From positions 62,001 through 126,000 of the forward strand of contig RFFC02000004.1 in NCBI GenBank assembly GCA_005518205.2: a stretch of DNA of 64,000 nucleotides, given 5' to 3'. The notes beneath the pieces were generated by a model, which worked only from the letters and a program-made list of their open reading frames with translations, did no database searches and was not told the origin of the DNA. Positions within the stretch are counted from its first letter, which is position 1, and each line of letters opens with the position of its first letter. Of the stretch, positions 55,812 through 63,303 are shown piece after piece. The position numbers were made by a program, and so were the translations under genes. This stretch comes from Hormoscilla sp. GUM202 (GTDB lineage: Bacteria > Cyanobacteriota > Cyanobacteriia > Cyanobacteriales > Desertifilaceae).

Positions 55812-55977
55812 GTCGATGCTGGCCTGACTCCGATTTTTTACTCGCTTTACCCCAGAAACCGGATTTCTTTTGGGTAAAATACTGATATAAAGTTTAGCAC
55901 CTCAGTCCCAACCCGGTTTCTGACAATACTCGATGTCCTAGAATGAAAATGCAGGCAGTACCACCGGACCCAAGCAG

Positions 55978-56486
55978 ATGTTAAAACGGATTTGGCGATC
56001 GATTGTAAGATTCTTTCAGGGTTTATTTGGCAAAAAGACGCCGGAACGGACAGAACCGACTGAGAGCAAACCGCCTCTGGAGGATGCTGATTACGAGTTT
56101 TTGTTCATGCAGTTGCTGGAAGGGGTACATTTTGGTTGGGGACTTGTCCAAGTATTGAACTATCTAGATAATTTGTCCGATTTTTCGGGCCGTCCGCGGA
56201 CCGATTTTTCGGGCTGCGGAAACCTTATTTTACCAGGGTAATGAGCAATTTGACGCGGGTAATTATCAAGGGGCGATTCGCAAGCTCCAGGCCCCTTCCG
56301 CTGCGAGGAGGGTTCCCGGAGCTTGCGCACACGCTACCCTGCGGGGTCGGCTGTTGGGACCAGGCCCTGAGCATCAAACCCGACCTCTATGAAGCTTGGA
56401 CGAATCGCGCTTTGGCCCTGAGTAACTTGGGCCGCTATGAAGAGGCCGTTGCTTGCTACGATCGCGCCGCAGATGATAATAATTAA
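55978..56486 (+). pseudogene. TPR protein relic with two repeat insertions
   Basis: The N-terminus (MLKRIWRSIVRFFQGLFGKK, then YEFLFMQLLEGVHFGWGLVQ) is that of a cyanobacterial TPR family. At 56176-56215 a family-E repeat replaces the linker. Then AETLFYQGNEQFDAGNYQGAI begins a TPR in another frame. After GAIRKL a second insert (about 56280-56355, family D, GCTCCAGGCCCCTTCCGCTG) is followed by WDQALSIKPDLYEAWTNRAL and ALSNLGRYEEAVACYDRA. The TPR would be continuous without the inserts. Confidence 0.75.
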
Positions 56487-56548
56487 ACCCAAGGTGGCGG
56501 TAGCCACCCTCAATTTTACATTCACAATTTACCATGCACAATTTTCCA

Positions 56549-57262
56549 TTACACTGCGAGAAATCTTTGAATCACATCGTTGCTGAGTTCATCGGTAGAT
56601 CCTGATGCGACAATACCTCCCTTTTGCATGGCATAGTACCAATCTGCTTGCCGGACAAAGTGCAGGTGTTGTTCTACTAATAGCACGGAAATGCCTGTGG
56701 TCGCAATTATTCTACTCACTGCTGCCTCTATTTCTAATATGATTGAAGGTTGTATGCCTTCGGTGGGTTCGTCTAATAATAGTAGCTGCGGACGCCCCAT
56801 TAAGGCCCGGGCGATCGCCAATTGTTGCTGTTGTCCGCCACTCAGATCGCCTCCCAGGCGCGACAGCATTGTTTCTAAGACTGGAAATAACTCCAATATC
56901 TCCTGGGGAATTGCCCGATCGGCTTTTTTCATCCCACCTGGACGGGCCTCTAACCCCAGCAACAAGTTTTCCTTCACTGTTAACTGAGGGATAATTTCCC
57001 GTCCTTGGGGAACGTAACCTATGCCCCGACGCGCCCGGCGATCGGGTGAGAAAGAGGAGATCGACTCTCCGGTTAATGTTATTGTACCCGCGCGGGGTTT
57101 GAGCAATCCCATAATTGTCTTCAGGAGAGTCGTTTTGCCCACACCATTACGTCCAATTAGGCAAACCATTTGTCCGGCAGGAACGTGCAAATCCACATCT
57201 CGGAGAATGTGGCTCTCACCATAGTATACATTTAACCCAGAAATTTGTAGCATGTTGTTCAT
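56549..57262 (-). CDS. urtE: urea ABC transporter ATPase (UrtE type)
   Basis: 237 residues. ABC ATPase of the branched-chain amino acid / urea importer group: Walker A GRNGVGKTTLLKT, signature LSGGQQQQLAIARAL, Walker B LLLLDEPTEGIQPS and H-loop VEQHLHF. The opening YYGESHILRDVDL and GREIIPQLTVKENLLLGLEA favour UrtE over LivF. The other urt genes are not next to it: a divergent membrane gene starts 95 bases away, so it is a single-gene unit here. Confidence 0.82.
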   Translation of the reverse strand: MNNMLQISGLNVYYGESHILRDVDLHVPAGQMVCLIGRNGVGKTTLLKTIMGLLKPRAGTITLTGESISSFSPDRRARRGIGYVPQGREIIPQLTVKENLLLGLEARPGGMKKADRAIPQEILELFPVLETMLSRLGGDLSGGQQQQLAIARALMGRPQLLLLDEPTEGIQPSIILEIEAAVSRIIATTGISVLLVEQHLHFVRQADWYYAMQKGGIVASGSTDELSNDVIQRFLAV

Positions 57263-57357
57263 TTGTCAGTTCGCAGGACTTGTCTTGCCTGGGAGCAGGT
57301 GGAATAATAGATGTTAAGATATTATATCTGAAAGTAGGCCAAGGGAATTGGGCATAA

Positions 57358-57789
57358 ATGGAACCTGGGAAAAAAAGACGAGTTTGGGCGATGACGCCCG
57401 CTGCTTGGATCGGACTAACTGTGCTTTTCTTTCTGCTTACCTGTGGAGGGATCTGGTCCTGGTGGACCTTTGCTCATCCGGAGTCCCCGGAACAAGCAGC
57501 CGATCGGGCAAATATGTTGCAGGCAATCTACGAACATGGTAATTATATTGAAGCGGCGATCTGGAGTATCTTTGCGGCAGTCTTTGCTGTGACTGCTGTA
57601 AAACAATCTGGTATCGATCGTACCTGGTCTATTGTCGCTGCATTAACTTTCTTTTTCTTCGGGCTATCGGACATTGTGGAAGTGTTCACGGGTGGTTGGT
57701 GGCCTCCCTGGTGGCTGTTTCTCTGGAATGCTGCCTGTGTGGCCTCGATGGTGGGTTTGTTGGTGACATATCTGCGCTATTTAAGGTGA
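57358..57789 (+). CDS. hypothetical membrane protein
   Basis: 143 residues with four hydrophobic segments: WIGLTVLFFLLTCGGIWSWW, YIEAAIWSIFAAVFAVTAV, TWSIVAALTFFFFGLSDIVE and WWLFLWNAACVASMVGLLVT. I do not recognise the family. It is divergent from urtE and shares its 95-base upstream region. Confidence 0.65.
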   Translation: MEPGKKRRVWAMTPAAWIGLTVLFFLLTCGGIWSWWTFAHPESPEQAADRANMLQAIYEHGNYIEAAIWSIFAAVFAVTAVKQSGIDRTWSIVAALTFFFFGLSDIVEVFTGGWWPPWWLFLWNAACVASMVGLLVTYLRYLR

Positions 57790-57842
57790 CTGGTCCGAAT
57801 TAATTTAGCAACTGGTTTTCAGGGAAAGTACCCGATTTACTG

Positions 57843-58005
57843 GAGAGTGCGAAGTTCTCATACAATACGACGAGCGCCCAAAAGCAGCAAATCCATGCGG
57901 TGAGGGGCTTACAGGCCGTAGTCGCTCGCGAATTGCCCTCGATGGGCGCTCAGTCCCAAACCCCCTTGTGACAAGTAGTTATTCAAAGAACTTCGCACTG
58001 TCTCG
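57843..58005. mobile_element. 163-bp MITE candidate with an 11-bp target duplication
   Basis: Ends GAGAGTGCGAAGTTCT and (reverse complement) CGAGACAGTGCGAAGTTCTT. The direct repeat CCGATTTACTG lies immediately outside both ends (57832-57842 and 58006-58016). No coding frame inside. Confidence 0.68.
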
Positions 58006-58059
58006 CCGATTTACTGCTAAGTGCTATAATAGCAAATAAACTTAGATTCTACAGGAGGT

Positions 58060-58422
58060 ATGAACTGTTTGAGACCAGTAGAGGTAAATGCCCCCAACGG
58101 TCACATAATCCTCTGTGCTAAAAAAGATTCTGTTTTAGTGCCCATCGCCAAAGTTGCCACTTACGCGATGGGTAAAGTGGCAATGTATCCTCAGTCGGAG
58201 TTGCGACAACTCCAGCAAATGAAACAAAATGCTCGCAAGTTGTTCGAGCGCAATCCTGGAAATGAACAAAGGTTGAGTCATCTGAAAAAGTTAAGGCATA
58301 ACTACGAACGTTCGAGATCGATGCTTAAATCACTGCAAAAAGTAGGTTTAAATGATTCTGAGAATGACATCAATAATTGTATACCACTTGCTTCATGTGG
58401 GCGAAAAAGTTACGATGGATAA
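58060..58422 (+). CDS. hypothetical protein, charged
   Basis: 120 residues with GGAGGT just before the ATG. The sequence (VNAPNGHIILCAKKDSVLVP, LRQLQQMKQNARKLFERNPG) is basic and partly helical, with no recognised family. The second half overlaps another frame (58364-58555). A frameshift joining the two is possible but cannot be shown from one sequence. It is the first of several small genes of unknown or immunity-like type. Confidence 0.45.
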   Translation: MNCLRPVEVNAPNGHIILCAKKDSVLVPIAKVATYAMGKVAMYPQSELRQLQQMKQNARKLFERNPGNEQRLSHLKKLRHNYERSRSMLKSLQKVGLNDSENDINNCIPLASCGRKSYDG

Positions 58423-58555
58423 TCGGGTAGATTATCTTAGCGACCTCGAAGCACCAAATGGTACTTTCAGGATTAGGAGTACTTGGAGTCTCCTGTCAAA
58501 TGAGAGAAAATATTTATCAACGCTCAATTTTATTCCTAGCAGCAAAGGAGAGTAA
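58364..58555 (+). CDS. hypothetical protein overlapping the previous gene
   Basis: 63 residues from ATG 58364: MTSIIVYHLLHVGEKVTMDN, then RVDYLSDLEAPNGTFRIRST. Unrecognised. It ends three bases before the next gene (GGAGAGTAAGCGATG), which argues that this frame, or a fusion with the previous one, is translated. Confidence 0.4.
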   Translation: MTSIIVYHLLHVGEKVTMDNRVDYLSDLEAPNGTFRIRSTWSLLSNERKYLSTLNFIPSSKGE

Positions 58556-58558
58556 GCG

Positions 58559-59008
58559 ATGGAAATTGATGAATTCTATATTCTCACAGATGATTTGATA
58601 GATTATAGCAGTTTATCGTCCGATACTCTCAAGGAATTGGCTTTGGGAGAAGAGTTATTTATCGCCACTTCGGCTTTGGCCCAATTGGCAACTATAAATA
58701 GCTCTCTGGCATCTGCTGTGGCGGCGGATATTTTGTCCCACTTGAAGGGCGATCGCTATCTTCAGGCGGCGGCGATCGAGACTCTGTTTGGGATTGATAA
58801 AATGCGGGCGATAGAGTATATGAAGCAAGCAGTAACAGGAGAGGAAGATCGTTACATTTTAACTGCGATCGTGGAGCTGGCGATCGAAAATAAATCAGAT
58901 TTTCAGTCTGGCCTGGGTTGGACAGTGTTTCGCTTGCTATCCGATAAAATAAAATCATTCAATGCCGACTCGATCGATACCGAGAGATCGCTTCTTGAAT
59001 CTCTATAA
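58559..59008 (+). CDS. hypothetical acidic helical protein (immunity-like)
   Basis: 149 residues, acidic: MEIDEFYILTDDLIDYSSLS, a helical middle with ALGEELFIATSALAQLATIN and HLKGDRYLQAAAIETLFGID. HEAT-like small proteins of this kind often serve as immunity proteins in polymorphic toxin loci, but I cannot identify the family. It follows the previous stop by three bases with GGAGAG in the overlap. Confidence 0.55.
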   Translation: MEIDEFYILTDDLIDYSSLSSDTLKELALGEELFIATSALAQLATINSSLASAVAADILSHLKGDRYLQAAAIETLFGIDKMRAIEYMKQAVTGEEDRYILTAIVELAIENKSDFQSGLGWTVFRLLSDKIKSFNADSIDTERSLLESL

Positions 59009-59149
59009 CGATCGCTTAGGAAAAAAGTTGGGTTAAAACGATCGGACCTCAACTAGAAGAAAGACGACGAGAACGACAGAGAAGAGGGCGACAAGGCAGG
59101 GGCGCAAAGAGACCGGAAAATGGTCGATTCTGTTGCACGAGAAAAGAGG

Positions 59150-59281
59150 ATGAACCAAGAGCAGCGACGGCTCTTTGGTGATTATATCGAACAAATCAAG
59201 CGCAGTGAGAACCGAGGTGGTGACGTTAACTTTACCTACAGCGAACTGCTTGATTTAGCTGATGAATTCCTCAGTTTATAA
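59150..59281 (+). CDS. small unrecognised protein
   Basis: 43 residues, MNQEQRRLFGDYIEQIKRSE, then NRGGDVNFTYSELLDLADEF. AAGAGG lies directly before the ATG; an in-frame ATG at 59120 would add ten residues. It is shorter than usual gene-calling limits. Codon use and position between the immunity-like gene and the DUF4279 gene make it plausible. Confidence 0.5.
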   Translation: MNQEQRRLFGDYIEQIKRSENRGGDVNFTYSELLDLADEFLSL

Positions 59282-59325
59282 TGGATTTAATCGATTTTGG
59301 TAACATAAGTTACCGAGGCTGATAG

Positions 59326-59739
59326 GTGAGTACTATTCAAATGTCTTTACGACTGGGAGGAATTCTTCCTCCCCAAGATAAGTTAACACAAATTCTGGGA
59401 ATTGCACCTACGAAGGCAAGGCGGCGGGGAGAACGAATTTCGTCAAAGCGCGTCCAACCTGCTGATATCTGGATTCTCGATCTGGCTAAGTTCGATACTG
59501 ACAGTACCCCACAAGAGATAGATAAGCATATGCTACAATCTGCTGTAATTATACAGCAATTGGCACCTTCCCTGGCAGCTTTAGACCGCACTAAGTGCAA
59601 TACTGATTTGTATGTTAGTACTGTCCGCGAAGAAGACCAAGGCGGGTTGTCTTTCTCCCCAGAACTGGTAGCCGCTGCGGCGGCAGCTAAGTTGTCAATT
59701 CAGATATCTATCCTGGTGATGCTGGATGATTACGATTAA
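59326..59739 (+). CDS. DUF4279 domain protein
   Basis: 137 residues from GTG 59326; ATG 59341 is the alternative. LRLGGILPPQDKLTQILGIA and PTKARRRGERI, then WILDLAKFDTDSTPQEIDKH match the DUF4279 pattern (short domain often found as an immunity-type protein). The C-terminus SIQISILVMLDDYD is typical for that family. No toxin is next to it. Confidence 0.68.
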   Translation: MSTIQMSLRLGGILPPQDKLTQILGIAPTKARRRGERISSKRVQPADIWILDLAKFDTDSTPQEIDKHMLQSAVIIQQLAPSLAALDRTKCNTDLYVSTVREEDQGGLSFSPELVAAAAAAKLSIQISILVMLDDYD

Positions 59740-59997
59740 CTGCGATCCCTATCAAACGATCGTACCTCAACCAAAGTAGGGTGGGCACCGCCCACCAATG
59801 CACAACAGGTTAACAGATCAACAGGTCTCACGCCTCCCATTTCGTGCCACCCACCGCCAGAGGTCTCACCAAAAGCGCAACCTCCTCAGACAGGTCTCAC
59901 GCCTCCCATTTCGTGGCACCCACCACAACAGGTCTCACCCTCCCCCAAAAGTAAAATAGGATGTTATAATTAGAGCAAACAGCAAGAGAATGGCGGT
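59740..59997. repeat. gap with a direct repeat and a family F palindrome
   Basis: GTAGGGTGGGCACCGCCCAC (about 59776) is family F. CAGGTCTCACGCCTCCCATT, then TCGTGCCACCCACC appears at about 59820 and again, with one change, at about 59900. CAGGTCTCACC follows near 59939. No gene. Confidence 0.7.
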
Positions 59998-60261
59998 ATG
60001 GCTATGGCAACGGATATTAAACAGGCTGTCAAACAAGCAGTTGACGATCTTCCTGATGAAGCAGTAGCAAAAGTTTTCGACTTCATCCGATATTTGCAAT
60101 GGCAGCGAGAAAAAGTAGACCAGTCATGGTTTGCCAATCAAGAATGGCAAACTCGCTATCGAGAAGCAAAGGAAGATATCAAAGAAGGGCGGTATCAGGA
60201 CTTTGATAATATTGATGATTTACTCGCCTGCTTGAAAAATCAGCCAGAAAGTGCAGAATGA
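59998..60261 (+). CDS. type II antitoxin
   Basis: 87 residues (ATG 59998 or 60004). LPDEAVAKVFDFIRYLQWQR is the helical N-terminal motif of DUF2281-like antitoxins; the C-terminal part EGRYQDFDNIDDLLACLKN is the toxin-binding tail. Its stop overlaps the toxin start (ATGA), so the pair is translationally coupled. TATAAT-like sequence is at 59963. Confidence 0.85.
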   Translation: MAMATDIKQAVKQAVDDLPDEAVAKVFDFIRYLQWQREKVDQSWFANQEWQTRYREAKEDIKEGRYQDFDNIDDLLACLKNQPESAE

Positions 60262-60515
60262 AACTCAGAATCACAAAACGTTTTATGAAGGACTATAAAA
60301 AATTGCCGTTGGACATTCAGCAGCGATTGGATCGAAAACTGGAGTTTTTGCTGAATGACCCCAGTTATCCATCTTTGCGAGTTCATAAGCTGCGAGGTGT
60401 TGAGGGTTTGTGGGAATTTAGCGTCACGATGAACTACCGAGTTATCTTTGAAGTTGAAGATGAATATTACCTGTTGCTTGGCGCTGGACCTCACGATATT
60501 GTTGACAGAATTTGA
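60258..60515 (+). CDS. RelE/ParE-family toxin
   Basis: 85 residues. KRFMKDYKKLPLDIQQRLDR, KLRGVEGLWEFSVTMNYRVIFE and YYLLLGAGPHDIVDRI show the RelE/YafQ fold; R in YRVIFE and H in GPHDIV are usual active-site candidates. Such toxins cut mRNA in the ribosome. The antitoxin lies directly upstream with a four-base overlap. Confidence 0.87.
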   Translation: MKLRITKRFMKDYKKLPLDIQQRLDRKLEFLLNDPSYPSLRVHKLRGVEGLWEFSVTMNYRVIFEVEDEYYLLLGAGPHDIVDRI

Positions 60516-60665
60516 AGGAGATCGCGCCCCTCCCATGCGCGCCCCGTTCGGTACAAGCGGGACTACCTACAAGAGGATGCGTTCCTTAGAGGAACAGATA
60601 GGGGAACCCACCCTACTTACTATTTGACTCCAAAGATTTCGGACAAGTATCTGCTTGACAGGGGG

Positions 60666-61304
60666 TTATATTATTGTATCACCTCTGTCAAGTAGACTTT
60701 TGCTAGTAGTCTGGATAATTTGCGTGAATATTCCGATAATTGACTCGATATTACCAATGAAATGTTCTCTTGATTCGATATCCACCGTCTTCTCTGCCAA
60801 TTTCATAAATTTCCACAGACTTCCCGTGGTCACGCAACCATATATGCCAGGAATCTGATTATCTTTCTGTTCGTTAAATATTTGCGCTGCTACCATTTCC
60901 GCCATGCACTGAGGAATTCCTGATTTGATGTTATCATCTTTGGCCTCCACCATTGTTACCACTGGCGCTGTTACCGATAACTGTTCGGGAGAGTGACTCA
61001 GGATAAAGTCACATCGGCCATTCAATCCTTGGGTTTTATCTACGGTGAATTCCGTTCCCGAAAAAATACTGATTTGACGATTGAATTGCTTCCGAATTTC
61101 AACTAAAATTGGAGCCCCTATTAGTTCCGATCGCGCTTTGTCTGTATCGATCTCCAAGGCCAGAGGCAGGTTCTCTTCTAATACTTCTCTCAAGAGAGGA
61201 CTAGGTGAGACCGGTTCGGCAGCAGGAAATAATTCTACTTGCCTCTGTATTTTCAGGTTGAATTTACTTTTCAGATCTTCGATGGTAAAGTCACTGTAAG
61301 GCAT
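60666..61304 (-). CDS. conserved PD-(D/E)XK nuclease-like protein
   Basis: 212 residues. The fold can be read from ELIGAPILVEIRKQFN, GRCDFILSHSP (D), VVTMVEAKDDNIKSGIPQCM (E-A-K, then Q). The family occurs widely in cyanobacteria as a hypothetical protein. The 60516-60665 gap before its stop holds a family-F like half palindrome only. Confidence 0.75.
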   Translation of the reverse strand: MPYSDFTIEDLKSKFNLKIQRQVELFPAAEPVSPSPLLREVLEENLPLALEIDTDKARSELIGAPILVEIRKQFNRQISIFSGTEFTVDKTQGLNGRCDFILSHSPEQLSVTAPVVTMVEAKDDNIKSGIPQCMAEMVAAQIFNEQKDNQIPGIYGCVTTGSLWKFMKLAEKTVDIESREHFIGNIESIIGIFTQIIQTTSKSLLDRGDTII

Positions 61305-61343
61305 GATTATCCTGGTTACGTAATTCTCTCATTCAAAATTTTA

Positions 61344-61463
61344 CTCGTTCCCTGGCAGAGCCTGGGAACGGCAGAGCCTCCAGATATGCTATATTATAAT
61401 TATTTCCTAGCTGTTATAAACTGGAGGCGTCCGAGTCGTTCCCAGCCAGAGACTGGGAACGAG
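61344..61463. repeat. 120-bp inverted structure from two family C palindromes
   Basis: 61344-61370 CTCGTTCCCTGGCAGAGCCT plus GGGAACG and 61435-61463 GTCGTTCCCAGCCAGAGACT plus GGGAACGAG. The spacer holds GCCTCCAG ... CTGGAGGC. Confidence 0.75.
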
Positions 61464-61558
61464 GTAATTGAGATGCACCCGTGCTTACATTGAGTAGGGT
61501 GGGCGGTGCCCACCCTACATTTAGGTTAGATGCTCCCATTTTAAGAAGATCGGGTACT

Positions 61559-61909
61559 ATGAACGATCGTAAAAAACTCCTCAAAGCCCTGCGCATTGCT
61601 AGTTTATATTGCCTGTTGTTCCTGGTAGCTTTTCTGCCGCCAGCTATCTGCTGCGGCATCCCAGAGATTTTCCATGCCCCCGTCCCCTATCTCGCTAATT
61701 TACCACAATTTCTCTTCCAATGGTCCTTCTTTACTCTCTACAACTACACCCAAGGGATAAAATTGGCTTTGTTGCCCTCCTACGGCCTTACAACCCAGTT
61801 GGCTTTTTTTGTTCCTAGTCTTGCTGGAGTTAATCTTGCCCGGCACTGCAACTGGTTAAGGCGATCGCCGCTAACAGGGCCTAGAAGCCAGGCACGACAA
61901 AGCCTTTGA
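61559..61909 (+). CDS. hypothetical membrane protein
   Basis: 116 residues from ATG 61559. The codons before it are a family-F palindrome (GTAGGGTGGGCGGTGCCCAC, 61494) and so not part of the gene. Two hydrophobic segments: ASLYCLLFLVAFLPPAICCG and LTTQLAFFVPSLAGVNLA. Unrecognised. Confidence 0.5.
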   Translation: MNDRKKLLKALRIASLYCLLFLVAFLPPAICCGIPEIFHAPVPYLANLPQFLFQWSFFTLYNYTQGIKLALLPSYGLTTQLAFFVPSLAGVNLARHCNWLRRSPLTGPRSQARQSL

Positions 61910-62074
61910 CAGAGCCATTTTTTTTGCGATCGGTTAGTTGAAAACGGGATAGTAATTCAGATCAATTATGTTTCATCGGTTCTTATCAGTAGTTGACCAC
62001 ATGCTTTCCTATTATAAGTTCAAGTTTAGCCTGAAGAAGTTCCCCGACAAGGGAAAACTTCTGAAAACTTCCGA

Positions 62075-63265
62075 CTAGGAAATAGGTTCAACTGCGAACA
62101 GCGTCATCATCCCGGCATTCAGGTGATCGTTGACGTGACAGTGGTACATCCAAGTCCCCGGATCGTCTGCTATCATGTCCAGTGTTTTAGCACTCGCTGG
62201 AAATATTTCTGTAATGTCCGTCCGGTGCCCTGCGTACAAGAGAGTCTCGCCGTGCCAATGAGGAGTGTGGATATCTACCTCAGTTCCCATCGCCAGCAGA
62301 TACCAGCGTACTTGCTCGCCTTCTTTCATCGTCATTCCCTTTAAGTTAGCATAGAGTAAACCATTGATCCCATGCATCAGATTACTCTCGACGAAATCTT
62401 CGTCTGATTTTTCGCGCAGCGTGGGGTCTACCGACTCTCCGACAAACTCCTCGATATTTGCATCGATATATAGACTGCTATTTTCGTCAAATACCGTGAA
62501 CAGATTGACAAATTCCCGGTCAACCCCGAGGGGCAAACCTGATTTTTTTTGGAGTGTTCCCTGCTTGTGAACTACGATCGCCCCCACCAAACCCGCATTC
62601 GTGTCTGCAACCTCGTTGACATGGGAGTGATAGGGCCAGACGATCGAATTGGGATCTTCAGGACCGGGACCTGCCCGATCGGGCACTAGCCAAGTATAAG
62701 TATAGCTCTGGCCTGGAGGCACGGCGTCATCCCCCTTATCCTTGAGAGTAGTTCCGTCCTCATAGGGCGTTCCTTCGTTATCCTTGGTGTAGAAAAACCC
62801 GTGGGGGTGCAGGTTGAGGTTAAACCGCGTCTGATTGCGAAAATGGATTAAGACCCTATCCCCGACTTCAGCGCGAATAATCGGACCGAGTATGCCCAGA
62901 TGTTCTGATGGCGTCCCCGGCTTGCGAATTATTCTCATTTCTCCCGTCTGAGAATTGAGTACCTCATTCGGTCCGTCAATCACTCGGCCAAAATTAGGGG
63001 TGTAAGATCTAAAAACGGCTTTTCTGTAAATCCTTCCGATCCGGTCAGGCCCATCCCCCACGAACACCAGTTGGTCTTCATTAAAGGGTTGCCCTGTCAT
63101 CCGATTGATCGGAAATGACGGCGCATAATCCCAGAGAATTTCCTCTGCGGCGATCCAGTATTCGCGCACTTGCGGCGGATAATGCGTCCGCGCCGGGACT
63201 ACCAGTAACAAGGCCATGGTAACGCTCAACATCATGCTGAGCATGATTAGACTTTTTTTCAGCAT
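62075..63265 (-). CDS. multicopper oxidase, exported
   Basis: 396 residues with a signal peptide (MLKKSLIMLSMMLSVTMALL, cleavage near PARTHY). Copper sites are complete: LHPHGFFY, WPYHSHVNE, HTPHWHGE and MYHCHVNDHLNAGMM (type 1 Cys-His-Met). It has the ceruloplasmin/hephaestin-like arrangement with a C-terminal plastocyanin-type site, and is shorter than three-domain laccases. It oxidises a metal or phenolic substrate with O2 in the periplasm; the substrate is not evident. The gene is alone, with the ISL3 end 40 bases upstream of its start. Confidence 0.88.
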   Translation of the reverse strand: MLKKSLIMLSMMLSVTMALLLVVPARTHYPPQVREYWIAAEEILWDYAPSFPINRMTGQPFNEDQLVFVGDGPDRIGRIYRKAVFRSYTPNFGRVIDGPNEVLNSQTGEMRIIRKPGTPSEHLGILGPIIRAEVGDRVLIHFRNQTRFNLNLHPHGFFYTKDNEGTPYEDGTTLKDKGDDAVPPGQSYTYTWLVPDRAGPGPEDPNSIVWPYHSHVNEVADTNAGLVGAIVVHKQGTLQKKSGLPLGVDREFVNLFTVFDENSSLYIDANIEEFVGESVDPTLREKSDEDFVESNLMHGINGLLYANLKGMTMKEGEQVRWYLLAMGTEVDIHTPHWHGETLLYAGHRTDITEIFPASAKTLDMIADDPGTWMYHCHVNDHLNAGMMTLFAVEPIS

Positions 63266-63303
63266 CGCTCCCTTAGTAATTGCTAATTATTCCTTACTAA
63301 TCT

